A DNA stretch of 64,000 bases from Nonomuraea polychroma (GTDB lineage Bacteria > Actinomycetota > Actinomycetes > Streptosporangiales > Streptosporangiaceae): assembly GCF_004011505.1 (NCBI RefSeq), contig NZ_SAUN01000001.1, forward strand, positions 11,455,775 to 11,519,774. The letters are read 5' to 3'. Numbering within the stretch: position 1 is the stretch's first letter; every line of letters begins with the position of its first letter. A model generated the notes under the pieces. It was not told the DNA's origin. It did no database searches and saw only the letters and a program-made list of their open reading frames with translations. This document shows, piece by piece, positions 24,408-34,751 of this stretch. The translations under genes and the position numbers were made by a program.

Positions 24408-25343
24408 TCAACGGGGGATCCAGTCCTTCCATACGATCTTGTTCTCCGCCACCCAGCGGGCGGCGGCGTCCTCGGCGGACATCTTCTCGTTGATCATGTC
24501 GCCGGCGACCGCGTTCTGGTCGTCGTTGGTCCAGGTGAAGTTGCGCACCAGTTCGTACGCCTTGCCGCCGTTCTCCGCGAACCGCTTGCTGACGATCTTG
24601 TCGAGCAGGTACGGCGGGTAGTCGCAGGCGACCTTCTGCGGGACCGCGTCACAACCGACGGCGTACGCAGGGAGCGCGATCTTCACCAGTTTGACCTTGG
24701 TGAACAACCATTGCGGCTCGTAGAAATACATCAAAAGGGGCGTCCGGTTCCGGGTCGCGTTCTGCGCCGCCTTGATCAACGCGTTCTCGCTGCCCGAGTA
24801 GACGACCTTGTAATTCAGCCCGAGGTTCTTGACGAGAGCCTCGTCATTGGTGACGAACGTCGGGTCGCCATCCAGGATTTGTCCGGCATTTCCGGTTTTG
24901 TCGGTCCGGAAGAGAGATGCGTACTTGTTGAGGTTTCGATAGTCCGTAATGTCGGGATATTTCTTGACCATCCACTCGGGGACGTACCAGCCGATCACTC
25001 CCTTGTTCCCGGTGAGGCCGGCCGACAGCGCCACCTTCTTCTCCTCGATGTACTCCTTCTTCAGATCCGGGTGGCCCCAGTTCTCGACGATCACATCGAC
25101 CTTGCCGGATTCGAAATCCCGCCAGGATTGATCTTCCTTCACCGCCCGCTTGTTCACCGTGTAGCCCAGCTCGTGCTCCAGCAGGTGCGCCAGTACGGCG
25201 GCCTGGGCCTCGTACCCGACCCAGGCGTGGATGTCGAGGTTGACCGTCCCCTTGGATCCGGCGGCGGTTCGGGGCTCCTCGCCGGTGCAGGCGGTCAGGA
25301 GCAGGGCCGCGACCAGCGGCCCGACGAGCGTCTTCAAGCGCAT
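24408..25343 (-). CDS. Glycine betaine/proline-type ABC substrate-binding lipoprotein 1
   Basis: A 311-residue OpuAC-family binding protein. The signal sequence ends in a lipobox (LLTACTG). Trp-containing ligand-site segments are visible: HAWVGYEAQ, VENWGHPDL and GWYVPEWM. It is the last gene of a four-gene operon and about half identical by eye to the protein encoded just upstream (25426-26394). Quaternary ammonium compounds such as glycine betaine, choline or carnitine are the likely ligands, but the exact one cannot be read. Two hairpins lie between the two binding-protein genes. Confidence 0.88.
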   Translation of the reverse strand: MRLKTLVGPLVAALLLTACTGEEPRTAAGSKGTVNLDIHAWVGYEAQAAVLAHLLEHELGYTVNKRAVKEDQSWRDFESGKVDVIVENWGHPDLKKEYIEEKKVALSAGLTGNKGVIGWYVPEWMVKKYPDITDYRNLNKYASLFRTDKTGNAGQILDGDPTFVTNDEALVKNLGLNYKVVYSGSENALIKAAQNATRNRTPLLMYFYEPQWLFTKVKLVKIALPAYAVGCDAVPQKVACDYPPYLLDKIVSKRFAENGGKAYELVRNFTWTNDDQNAVAGDMINEKMSAEDAAARWVAENKIVWKDWIPR

Positions 25344-25357
25344 GGGAAGTCTCCACG

Positions 25358-25380
25358 GCCGCGCCCCCAGGGGGCGCGGC
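25358..25380. promoter_or_regulatory. Perfect 11-bp stem hairpin between the two opuAC-like genes
   Basis: GCCGCGCCCCC (25358-25368) and GGGGGCGCGGC (25370-25380) are fully complementary around one central base. The site lies between the second and first binding-protein genes. It probably limits read-through or protects the upstream mRNA, lowering expression of the last gene. Confidence 0.65.
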
Positions 25381-25388
25381 GTGACATG

Positions 25389-25416
25389 GCGATCTCATGC
25401 CGACTTCTGAGATCGC
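25389..25416. promoter_or_regulatory. Second hairpin in the same gap
   Basis: GCGATCTCA (25389-25397) and TGAGATCGC (25408-25416) form a perfect 9-bp stem with a 10-base loop, directly after the opuAC2 stop codon. With the hairpin at 25358-25380 it makes a tandem structured gap of about 80 bp. Confidence 0.6.
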
Positions 25417-25425
25417 ACGGCGGGG

Positions 25426-26394
25426 TCACTTGGGGATCCAGGCCTGCCACTTGGCGGTGTTGGCCTCCACCCACTTCTTGGCGGCCTGCTCGCCGGTCAT
25501 GCCGTTGTTGGTCATGTCGTCGGCGACGGCGTTCTGGTCCTCGTTGGTCCAGTTGAAGTTCTTGACGAGCTCGTAGGCCTTGCCGCCGCTCGTGGCGAAC
25601 TTCGTGCTCACGATCTTGTCGAGGTCCATCTCGGGGTAGTCGCAGGCGACCTTCTTGGGGTCGGCGTCGCAGCCCTCGGTGTAGGCGGGCAGGTTGACCC
25701 GGACCAGCTCCGTCTTGCTGAACAGCCAGTGCGGATCCCAGAAGTAGAACAGCAGCGGCTTCTGCTGCGCCTGCGCCTGCTGAGCGCCCTTGATCAGGGC
25801 GGCCTCGCTGCCGCCGACCACGACCTTGTAGTTCAGCTTGAGGTTCTTGATCAGCGCTTCCTCGTTGCTGACGTACGACGGGTCGCCGAACAGCAGCTGA
25901 CCCTTGTCACCGGACTCCGACGTCTTGAACAGCTCGGCGTACTTGTTGAGGTTCTTGTAGTCGGTGATGTCCGGGTACTTGTCGGCCATCCACTTCGGGA
26001 TGTACCAGCCGATGACGCCCTTGTTGCCGGTGGAGCCGGCCTCGACCGCGACCTTCTTCTCCTCGATGAACGTCTTCTTCAGGTCCGGGTGGCCCCAGTT
26101 CTCGATGATGACGTCGACGTCGCCGGTCTCGAAGCCCTCCCAGGCCAGCTGCTCCTTGATCTCGGGCAGCTCGACGGTGTAGCCGAGCTCGTTCTTCAGC
26201 AGGTACGCGACCACGTTCGCGCTGGCCTCGTACCCCACCCACGGATTGATCGCGATCTTGACCGTGCCCCCGGCGCTGCTGGCGCCGCCCTGCGGCGCGG
26301 CGGTGGAGCTGGGAGAGGTCTCGACCTTGGCCCCGCCACATGCGGTGGCGGCGAGCCCAAGTGCGAGGAGGCCTGCGAGCAGGCGAATCTTCAT
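25426..26394 (-). CDS. Glycine betaine/proline-type ABC substrate-binding lipoprotein 2
   Basis: A 322-residue OpuAC-family lipoprotein (signal peptide with lipobox ATACGG, then a Ser/Ala-rich linker). NPWVGYEAS, IENWGHPDL and GWYIPKWM are the ligand-site segments. The ATG is supported by GAGGAAG upstream and overlaps the permease stop (ATGA). It is a close paralogue of the downstream binding protein, so the operon offers two receptors for one permease/ATPase pair. The ligand is probably a quaternary ammonium osmolyte or choline-like compound. Confidence 0.9.
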   Translation of the reverse strand: MKIRLLAGLLALGLAATACGGAKVETSPSSTAAPQGGASSAGGTVKIAINPWVGYEASANVVAYLLKNELGYTVELPEIKEQLAWEGFETGDVDVIIENWGHPDLKKTFIEEKKVAVEAGSTGNKGVIGWYIPKWMADKYPDITDYKNLNKYAELFKTSESGDKGQLLFGDPSYVSNEEALIKNLKLNYKVVVGGSEAALIKGAQQAQAQQKPLLFYFWDPHWLFSKTELVRVNLPAYTEGCDADPKKVACDYPEMDLDKIVSTKFATSGGKAYELVKNFNWTNEDQNAVADDMTNNGMTGEQAAKKWVEANTAKWQAWIPK

Positions 26395-28306
26395 GAGGAC
26401 TTCCTCTTTCGGGGGGAAGGGCGCCTCTCGGCACCCTGCGTGATGCGGTCGAGCATGACTCCGAGGAGCACTGTCGCGATGCCGGCCACGAAGCCGAGTC
26501 CGAAGTCGGTTCGCTGGGAGAAGCCGAGGACCACGTCGTAGCCGAGCGCACCGGCCCCCACCAGGCCACCGACGACGACCATGGCCAGGGTCATCACGAT
26601 GCCCTGGTTGGCGGCGAGCAGGATGGCCCGCCTGGCCATCGGCAGCTGCACCTTCCACAGCAGCTGGCCGGGGGTCGAGCCGGCCGAGGCCGCCGCCTCC
26701 ACGACCGTGGCGGGTACGGTCTTGATGCCGTCCTCGACCAGGCGCACCACCGGCGGCACCGCGTAGATGATCGAGGCGAAGATCGCGGTGAACCTGGTGG
26801 TCTCGAACAACGCCAGCGCCGGCAGCAGGTAGACGAAGGCCGGCATCGTCTGAGCGGCGTCCAGCAGGGGACGCTGCACGGCCGAGTACCGCGGCGAGCG
26901 GGCCGCGGCCACCCCGAGCAGCAGGCCGATGACGAGGGTTACCAGCACCGCGACGGCGACCGTGGTCATCGTCTGCATGGCGTGTTCCCACGTGCCGAGC
27001 AGGGCGATCGCCAGCAGGCAACCGAGCGCGGTCAGCGCCGGTCGTACACCGCTGACCCGCCACGCGACGGCCAGCAGGGCGAGCGCGACGAGCCACCAAG
27101 GGGCCGTGGTGAGCAGCTTCTCCAGGGGGTTGAGCAGGGCGCTGGTGGTGAGGTCCTTGATGAACGTGGTGACGGGATACCAGGTGGTCTCGGCCCAGCG
27201 GACGGCGTCGTTGACCGGGGCGACGACGTTGATCGTCCAGTCCTCCGGCCACGCGCGCGGCAGCACGGGGATGAGCGCGAGCCCGGCCGCGCCGAGCACG
27301 CCCGCCGCCGCCAGGTCGACCTTGCTCGGCTTCGAGTGCGGGCCGCGTCTGGAAACCGACATCATCATCCGGTCGAGCACCACCGCCATGATCACGATGG
27401 CCACGCCTGCCGGGAGCATGATGCCGACCTGGGCCCGCGACAGGCCGCGGATGATGTCGCCGCCCAGGCCGGGTGCGGAGATCAGGTTCGCGATGACGAC
27501 CATGGACAGGGCCATCATGATCGTCTGGTTCACCGCCAGCGCCATCGTGGACCTGGCCAGCGGCAGGTAGACCTTGATCAACGTCTGTCCGCGGGTGGCG
27601 CCCAGCGACGCGGACGCCTCGACCGCCGTGGGGGAGACTCCCGAGATGGCCAGCGCGGTGATGCGGATGGCCGGCGGGATCGAGTAGATCATCGTCGCGA
27701 TGGCCCCGGCCGGTGCGCCGATGTGGAAGAACAACGCCAGCGGCGCCAGGTACGCGAACGTCGGCATGATCTGCATGACGTCCAGCACCGGCGTGACCGC
27801 CCGCCGCACCCGCTCCGACAGTCCGGCCCAGATGCCGATCGGGATCCCGATCGCCAGCGAGAGCAGCACGGCCGCCGCGACCAGGGCCAGCGTGTCGATG
27901 CTCGACTGCCACAACCCCAGGAGGCCGAACGCGCTGACGCCCGCGACCGCGAGCAACGCGATCCGCCAGCCCCCGGCCAGCCAGGCCAGCGCGCCCATGA
28001 CCCCGGTGACGCCGGGCCAGCCGAGAGCGTACAGGGCGGTGTGGAACAGGTCGTAGAGCCCGCCGACGAAGAGCCTGATGTAGTTGAGGAAGTACAGGAA
28101 GAGCGGATTGTCGTTGCGGTGGTCGTCGATCCACTCACGTAACTCGGTGACGGCCAGGAACTGCGGCGCGTCCTTGTCGTGGGGCAGCGTCCCCGTGCCA
28201 CGGAAGACCAGGTACGCCGCCGCGAACAGGACCGCGGCCCCCACCGGCGCCGCCCACCGGGGCAGTCCTGCTCTGGAAGGCACGCTGACGGCAGTAGTGG
28301 TACTGC

Positions 28307-28310
<4 letters not shown>
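26391..28310 (-). CDS. Glycine betaine/proline-type ABC permease, double-length
   Basis: A 639-residue permease with two ProW/OpuAB-like halves. Each carries an EASASLGATRGQTLIKVYLPLA-like or EAAASAGSTPGQLLWKVQLPMA-like EAA loop (the ATPase contact) and its own helix bundle. A single protein could therefore supply both halves of the transmembrane channel, which normally needs a homodimer of shorter subunits. The start at 28310 overlaps the ATPase stop by 4 bp. It ends in a basic tail. Confidence 0.9.
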
Positions 28311-29362
<1,052 letters not shown>

Positions 29363-29463
29363 ACTCGCCTCCTCGTTTGCCGGGGCTCAACATATGTCGG
29401 GAATAACGTGAATCTCAACGATGTGACCGTCAGGAGACCAGGGTGCTTCCGGCGTGTTATGCG

Positions 29464-29478
29464 TTTGAAACGTTCAAA
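29464..29478. promoter_or_regulatory. Inverted repeat TTTGAA-N3-TTCAAA
   Basis: Six-base arms around ACG lie in the AT-rich divergent promoter region, about 100 bp upstream of the opu ATPase start. Similar TTGAA...TTCAA pairs occur before the glucosamine-kinase-like, glycosyltransferase and pirin genes. Confidence 0.4.
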
Positions 29479-29619
29479 TCACCCATATCTAGACATGAGG
29501 TTAGTTGGCGGTTTATTTCTGGCTTCTCGAACTTCGTAGATGGAGTTCCAGCTTCGTCACATGAGCCACAGAAATTGAATTTTGCCAAGATATGTTCGGG
29601 TAGCCTCCGCTGCGTGTGA

Positions 29620-29636
29620 TGTGTTCCAATTACCGG
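29620..29636 (+). promoter_or_regulatory. Shared conservon-upstream element (conservon 2)
   Basis: TGTGTTCCAATTACCGG, 68 bp before the cvnA2 start, resembles the elements upstream of conservons 1 and 3. Confidence 0.45.
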
Positions 29637-29703
29637 CACTTGCTGATTTCCCCCGGGGACACAGCACCCCTCAAATACGCCGATAGCGGGCGAGGTGCGT
29701 TCG

Positions 29704-32457
29704 GTGAGCACAGAGCTGGGCCAGAGGCAGGCCAGCGAGGGTAACTGGCGCCTGCGCAATTGGCGTGTCCGCGCACGGCTCGTCGCCCTGATCCTGATTC
29801 CGACGGCGGCCGCCGTGCTGCTGGGCGGCATTCAGGTGCTCACCTCGACGGCCGCGGCCGGCGAATTCGCGCGGACGAACCAGTTCGCCCAGCTGTCGGA
29901 GGAACTGGGCGCGCTCACCCACGCCGTCTCCAGCGAGCGTGCCAGGACCGCCTGGTACATCGCCCGCAACCGGCCCGCGAACGGGCTGTCCGAGGTGCAG
30001 GCCCAGATGGCCGACGTGGACACGGCGGCCAAGGACGTGCGGGGCATCGCCAGGCAGCTGACGAGCGAGGTCACCGGTCGCACCGCCGACCAGCTCGAGC
30101 AGTTGCTCAACCGCCTGGACGACCTGACGGCCCTGCGCAAGCAGGCGCTCGACGCCAACCTTCTGCCCGGGCCCGCCGTCGAGCTCTACACGAAGGTGAT
30201 CAACGACCTGCTCTCGGTGCACAACGAGCTGATCAAGGGGAGCGCCGACGACGAGCTGTTCCGCCAGACCCGCATGCTCGACGCCCTGGCGCGGGCCAAG
30301 GAGAGCGTCTCCTACCAGCAGGCGCTGGTCACGGTCGCGCTGGTCGAGGGGGCGTTCGACCAGGACCAGCTCAAGCGTTTCCTCGGCGAGCAGTCCAAGG
30401 AGACCAACGAGCGCCAGGCCTTCGTGGCCGAGGCCACGGCGGAGGAGCGCCGCTACTTCGACGAGACGGTCAACGGCAACACCGCCGATCGCATGTTGTT
30501 CCTGCGTGAGCTGGTGCTGATCAGGGCCACGGACGGGCTGCCGCTGCGCGGCCTCGACCTGAGCAAGCGCGACGACGCCAAGGAGTGGTACGAGGCGTCC
30601 AAGGTCGTCGTCGACTCCATGCGCAAGGTCGAGGAACGTCAGGCCGGCGGCATCGTGGCCCGGAGCGAGGCGCTCAGCGCGGACGAGCGGCAGCGGGCGT
30701 TCGTGACCGCGGGCGCCGTGCTCGCGCTGATGGTGGCCGTGCTGCTGATCACCACCGGCGTGGCCAGATCGCTCGTGCGGCCGCTGCGCCGGCTGCGCGG
30801 CGAGGCCCTGGAGATCGCCGGCAAGCGGCTGCCCGCCTTCGTCCAGCACCTGCGCGAATCCCGGGACGGCGCGGTCGACGCCGAGGTGCCGCCCATCGGG
30901 ATCTTCTCCAAGGACGAGGTCGGCGAGGTCGCCCGGGCCTTCGACGAGGTGCACCGTGAGGCGGTGCGGCTGGCCGGCGACGAGGCGCGGCTGCGCGCCA
31001 ACGTCAACGCGATGTTCGTCAACCTGTCCAGGCGCAGCCAGACGCTGGTCGAGCGGCAGCTGACGCTGATCGAGAAGCTGGAGCGCGGCGAGCGCGACGA
31101 CACCCGGCTCGGCGACCTGTTCAAGCTCGACCACCTGGCCACCCGCATGCGCCGCAACAGCGAGAACCTGCTCGTCCTGGCCGGGCAGGAGGCCGCGCGC
31201 AAGTGGAGCGAGCCGGTCGAGCTGATGGACATCGTGCGGGCCGCGCTCGGCGAGGTCGAGAGCTACGATCGGGTCAGCATCCAGGTGCAGTCGGACGTCG
31301 CGATCGCCGGGCAGGCCGTCACGGACGCGGTGCACCTGCTGGCCGAGCTGATCGAGAACGCGGTCTCGTTCTCGTCGCGGGACACCAAGGTCGTGATCTC
31401 CAGCAGCCGTATCGACGGCGGCTCGCTGATGTTGTCGGTCACCGACAACGGCATCGGCATGAGCCAGGAGGAGCTGACGGAGGCGAACTGGCGGCTGGCC
31501 AACCCGCCGGTGGTGGACGTGTCGGTGTCGCGCCGCATGGGACTGTTCGTGGTCGGCCGGCTGGCGCTGCGGCACAACATCCGGGTCCAGTTGCGCCGGC
31601 AGGACATCGGCGGGCTGACCGCCATGGTGCTCATCCCGCCGACGTTGCTCACCGCCGTGCCAGGCACGATGCCCGCCGCCCAGTCGCCCGCCACCCCGTC
31701 GCCCACCGCGCAATCGTTCGGCTCGCAGTCGTCGGGCTCGCAGTCGTTCGGTTCATTCTCGTCGGAGCCGTTCGCCTCCCAGCCGTTCGCATCTGAGTCG
31801 TTCGCTTCCGGGCCGTTCGGGTCGGAGTCGTTCGCTTCGGGGCCGTTCGGGTCGGAGTCGTTCGCTTCGGGGCCGTTCGCGTCGGAGCCGTTGTCGTCGG
31901 GGCGCCAGGCGGACCTGCAGGTGCCGCGGCAGGGGCAGCCGGCCATGCCGTCCTTCGGGCCAGGGCACCCGTCTTTGGACGTCGCGCCGCCGGCTCCGGA
32001 GCCGTCGTCGTGGTTCAGCTCGCCGCACGCGCCGTCCGGCTCGGCATCGCTGGAGCCGCCGCCGGAGCTGACCACGCCGCCGGCGACGTACCCGTCGTTC
32101 GCCACACCGGCCGCCCCGTCCAGGGACGACTTCCTGCCGATCTTCGCGTCTGTGGAGGACAGCAGCTGGTTCACCAAGGCGGCGCCCACCGCCGACCGCC
32201 GCGACCCCTCCTGGCCGTCGCCGGTCGATCAGGGGTGGCAGGCGGCCGGGGCGGCCGCCGAGCCCGCGCAGGGCGGGACCACAAACTCCGGCTTGCCGAA
32301 GCGGACGCCGAGAGCGAATCTGGTACCGGGCACCGCGAACCCGAAACCGCCGCCCGCTCCCGCTCCATCGCTGTCCCCTGATCGCCTGCGCGACCGGCTG
32401 GCCAGCTACCAGCAGGGTGTGCGCAAGGGTCGCTCAGAGCTCGAGGAGGACTCATGA
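29704..32457 (+). CDS. Conservon 2 sensor histidine kinase-like protein (CvnA)
   Basis: A 917-residue kinase-like protein with the CvnA order: NWRVRARLVALILIPT and TM1, a NIT-like extracellular domain, TM2 (about residues 335-358), HAMP, LDHLATRMRR (candidate His477), an HATPase_c domain (VENAVSFSSR; canonical DNGIG), then a disordered tail. The tail has three exact-length decamer repeats of the SFASGPFGSE type (residues about 699-728) encoded by 30-bp tandem DNA repeats. It also has DDFLPIFASV (about 808), ANLVPGT (about 871) and RLASYQQGVRKGR. GTG at 29704 is preferred over 29695 because GAGGTG then has ribosome-binding spacing. Confidence 0.9.
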   Translation: MSTELGQRQASEGNWRLRNWRVRARLVALILIPTAAAVLLGGIQVLTSTAAAGEFARTNQFAQLSEELGALTHAVSSERARTAWYIARNRPANGLSEVQAQMADVDTAAKDVRGIARQLTSEVTGRTADQLEQLLNRLDDLTALRKQALDANLLPGPAVELYTKVINDLLSVHNELIKGSADDELFRQTRMLDALARAKESVSYQQALVTVALVEGAFDQDQLKRFLGEQSKETNERQAFVAEATAEERRYFDETVNGNTADRMLFLRELVLIRATDGLPLRGLDLSKRDDAKEWYEASKVVVDSMRKVEERQAGGIVARSEALSADERQRAFVTAGAVLALMVAVLLITTGVARSLVRPLRRLRGEALEIAGKRLPAFVQHLRESRDGAVDAEVPPIGIFSKDEVGEVARAFDEVHREAVRLAGDEARLRANVNAMFVNLSRRSQTLVERQLTLIEKLERGERDDTRLGDLFKLDHLATRMRRNSENLLVLAGQEAARKWSEPVELMDIVRAALGEVESYDRVSIQVQSDVAIAGQAVTDAVHLLAELIENAVSFSSRDTKVVISSSRIDGGSLMLSVTDNGIGMSQEELTEANWRLANPPVVDVSVSRRMGLFVVGRLALRHNIRVQLRRQDIGGLTAMVLIPPTLLTAVPGTMPAAQSPATPSPTAQSFGSQSSGSQSFGSFSSEPFASQPFASESFASGPFGSESFASGPFGSESFASGPFASEPLSSGRQADLQVPRQGQPAMPSFGPGHPSLDVAPPAPEPSSWFSSPHAPSGSASLEPPPELTTPPATYPSFATPAAPSRDDFLPIFASVEDSSWFTKAAPTADRRDPSWPSPVDQGWQAAGAAAEPAQGGTTNSGLPKRTPRANLVPGTANPKPPPAPAPSLSPDRLRDRLASYQQGVRKGRSELEEDS
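31798..31887 (+). repeat. 30-bp coding tandem repeat, three copies, in cvnA2
   Basis: Three in-frame 30-bp units start TCGTTCGCTTC at 31798, 31828 and 31858 and differ at only a few bases. They encode SFASGPFGSE-type decamers in the disordered kinase tail. Flanking sequence carries shorter SxPF/SxSF variants, suggesting growth by slippage. Confidence 0.9.
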
Positions 32458-32876
32458 AGGAGCTGAGCCAAGCCGCCAGGGACATGAACTGGCTGGTCAC
32501 CAGCTTCGTCGACGAGGTCCCTGGCGTCGCTCACGCTGTGGTCGTCTCCGCGGACGGCCTGCCCATGGCGTTCTCCCGAGGCTTCCCCAAGGATCGGGCC
32601 GACCAGCTGGCCGCCATCGCGGCCGGGCTCGTCAGCCTCACTCAGGGCTCTGCGCGGGTCTTCGAGGGCGGGAGCGTCACCCAGACGCTCGTCGAGATGG
32701 ACCGCGGGTTGCTGCTGGTGATGTCGATCAGTGACGGATCCTCCTTGGCGGTGCTGGCCGCGCCCGACTGCGACATGGGGCTGGTGGCGTACCAGATGAC
32801 GATCCTGGTCGAACGCGCAGGACAGGTGCTGACGCCGGCTGTGCGGGCGGAGTTGTCTACTGGGCGCTCGTGGTGA
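32454..32876 (+). CDS. Conservon 2 roadblock/LC7 protein (CvnB)
   Basis: A 140-residue roadblock/LC7 protein (VAHAVVVSADGLPMAFSRGFP; DCDMGLVAYQMTILVERAGQVLTPAVRAEL). The ATG overlaps the cvnA2 stop by 4 bp (ATGA), a tighter coupling than in conservon 1. It is the presumed partner of the GTPase encoded two genes downstream. Confidence 0.93.
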   Translation: MKELSQAARDMNWLVTSFVDEVPGVAHAVVVSADGLPMAFSRGFPKDRADQLAAIAAGLVSLTQGSARVFEGGSVTQTLVEMDRGLLLVMSISDGSSLAVLAAPDCDMGLVAYQMTILVERAGQVLTPAVRAELSTGRSW

Positions 32877-32885
32877 GGAGCAGAC

Positions 32886-33254
32886 GTGGGATCGTGGCAT
32901 AACGGTGAGCCGGAGGCCGAGCGCAGCTCGCTGGTCCGGATGTACGCCGTCACGGGCGGCAGGACCGCTCCGCGTAGCGACCTCGCCATGGAGGCACTGG
33001 TATCGTCGGCCACCTCGGCGCAGCTCGGCCCAACCTACGCCCGCGAATACCGTGCGATCAGCGAGCTGTGCCGTCAGGTCAGGTCCGTGGCGGAGATCTC
33101 CGCGCTGCTGAGCGTCCCGCTCGGCGTGGCGCGGGTGCTGGTCGCCGACATGGAGGCGGACGGGCTGGTCAGGGTGTACCAGCCGCAGTTGGAGGCAGGC
33201 CTTCCGGACAGGGGCCTGCTCGAAAGGGTTTTGAGTGGACTTCGCAGGCTCTAG
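32886..33254 (+). CDS. Conservon 2 DUF742 protein (CvnC)
   Basis: A 122-residue DUF742 protein (YAVTGGRTAP; RSVAEISALLSVPLGVARVLVADMEADGLVRVY; end LLERVLSGLRRL). The GTG start lies 9 bp after cvnB2. The final 20 bp overlap the GTPase start with the same sequence seen in the other conservons. Confidence 0.93.
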   Translation: MGSWHNGEPEAERSSLVRMYAVTGGRTAPRSDLAMEALVSSATSAQLGPTYAREYRAISELCRQVRSVAEISALLSVPLGVARVLVADMEADGLVRVYQPQLEAGLPDRGLLERVLSGLRRL

Positions 33255-33801
33255 CCGGCTCACCTCCACGAAGATCGTCGTGGCGGGCGGGTTCGGTGTG
33301 GGGAAGACCACGTTCGTGGGCTCGGTCTCCGAGATCATGCCGCTGACCACCGAAGCGGTGATGACCGAGGCCTCCCAGGGCATCGACGACCTCGATCACA
33401 CGCCGGGCAAGACCACCACCACCGTGGCGATGGACTTCGGCAGGCTCACGCTCGACAGCGATCTGATTCTTTACCTGTTCGGCACGCCCGGGCAGCACCG
33501 GTTCTGGTTCATGTGGGACGACCTCGTCCGCGGGGCCATCGGAGCCGTGGTGCTCGTGGACTCGCTGCGGCTGGCCGACAGCTTCCCCGCCGTCGACTAC
33601 TTCGAGGAGTCGGGGATGCCGTTCCTGGTCGGGCTGAACGGCTGGAACGGCGAGTTCCCGCACGTCGAGAGCGAGGTGCGGGAGGCGCTCACGCTATCGG
33701 GCCACGTGCCGATCATCCGCACGGACGCCAGGGACCGCCAGGCGGTCAAGAGCACGCTCATCACGCTCGTGGAGCACGCACTCGCGGTGCGCGCTCACTG
33801 A
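33235..33801 (+). CDS. Conservon 2 small GTPase (CvnD) with altered G4 motif
   Basis: A 188-residue CvnD. G1 GGFGVGKTT and LFGTPGQHRFWFMWDD are intact, but the G4 position reads NGWN (residues 135-138; codon AAC at 33646-33648), where conservons 1 and 3 have NGWD. The G4 aspartate normally gives guanine specificity, and Asp-to-Asn changes in other GTPases shift preference to xanthine nucleotides. The protein may therefore bind GTP weakly or differently. It overlaps cvnC2 by 20 bp and the convergent SIS gene by 7 bp. Confidence 0.92.
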   Translation: MDFAGSSRLTSTKIVVAGGFGVGKTTFVGSVSEIMPLTTEAVMTEASQGIDDLDHTPGKTTTTVAMDFGRLTLDSDLILYLFGTPGQHRFWFMWDDLVRGAIGAVVLVDSLRLADSFPAVDYFEESGMPFLVGLNGWNGEFPHVESEVREALTLSGHVPIIRTDARDRQAVKSTLITLVEHALAVRAH

Positions 33802-34751
33802 GCCCACCAGTACGCGGCCACCAGCTCGGCCACCAGCGTCTCGGTCAGCAGGGCCACGTCCGGGTCGTCGTCGTGCAGGTAGCGGACGGCAGCCGCGGCG
33901 TCCGGCACCTCGGCGCCCACGGTGATCACGGTGGACCCGCGCTCGCGTACCCAGTCCATGGCCTGGGCGTCGTAGCGGGAGCCGGGGAAGAGCAGGGCGC
34001 GGTAGTCGAGGGTTTTGGTGAGGTACACGTCCACGTGCGCCCAGTCGCCCGTCTCGCAGGCGTCGGCGGGGCGGCGCGGGCCCTCCCTGAACATCAACGC
34101 CGACTGCTCGGCCGACGACAGACGCTCGGCCGGGGCGATCGTGTAGACCCCGTGCGGGCCGTCAAGCAGCTCCATGGTCAGGGGCAGCCACTCGTCCCGG
34201 CGATCCAGGAGGTCCGCCGTGGCCTCCGCGGTCTTCTTGATCAGGGCGGGCACGTCGCTGTCCGCTCCGGTGAGCTTCGCCTCCAGGGCCAGGAGCAGTG
34301 CCAGGGTGTGCTGGAACGTGCGGCAGGCCACGCCGCCGCGTTCCTCGCCCGCCCGCATCGGGATCACCAGGTCGGCTCGCTCGGCCAGGGGCGAGGCGGG
34401 CGCGTTCGTGAGGGCCGCCACGAACGCCGGGCCCCGCGCGTAGCGGTCGGTCGCGTCCAGGGTCTCCCTGCTGCCACCCGTCGCCGAGATCGGGATGACC
34501 AGGGTGTCCTTAGAGGCCGGGTACGTAGCCGCGGCGGAGGCGTAGTCGGCGTACGCGTCGACGCCGGAGGCACGCAGGCGCAGGGCCGCCACCCCCGCCG
34601 CGTAGCGGGAGCTGCCCATGCCCAGGAACAGCACCCGTGCCGCGTGCTCCGGGAGCTTCTCGAAGGGGTCTTCGCCGGTGAGGGCGTCGGCCAAGGCCGC
34701 CAGGGAATCCGGCTTGGACTCCAGGTCGGAGAGGTAGAGCTCAGAATTCAC
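33795..34751 (-). CDS. SIS-domain phosphosugar isomerase/deaminase-like protein
   Basis: A 318-residue double-SIS protein (FLGMGSSRYAAGVAALRLR; VIPISATGGSRETLDATDRY; later VYTIAPAERLSSAEQSALMFREGPRRPADACETGDWAHVD). It resembles the isomerase part of glucosamine-6-phosphate synthases and deaminases, without a glutaminase domain. GTG at 34751 overlaps the kinase stop (GTGA). Pairing with a glucosamine-kinase-like gene suggests it handles glucosamine-6-phosphate or a related amino sugar phosphate. Confidence 0.85.
   Translation of the reverse strand: MNSELYLSDLESKPDSLAALADALTGEDPFEKLPEHAARVLFLGMGSSRYAAGVAALRLRASGVDAYADYASAAATYPASKDTLVIPISATGGSRETLDATDRYARGPAFVAALTNAPASPLAERADLVIPMRAGEERGGVACRTFQHTLALLLALEAKLTGADSDVPALIKKTAEATADLLDRRDEWLPLTMELLDGPHGVYTIAPAERLSSAEQSALMFREGPRRPADACETGDWAHVDVYLTKTLDYRALLFPGSRYDAQAMDWVRERGSTVITVGAEVPDAAAAVRYLHDDDPDVALLTETLVAELVAAYWWAQ

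Larger units (their letters stand above)
29363..29703. other. Divergent promoter region between opu operon and conservon 2
   Basis: This 341-bp non-coding stretch is clearly more AT-rich than its neighbours. It contains TTTGAA-ACG-TTCAAA at 29464-29478, a short inverted repeat that may be an operator, and the conservon-type element TGTGTTCCAATTACCGG at 29620-29636. No small gene with a convincing start is seen. Confidence 0.6.
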
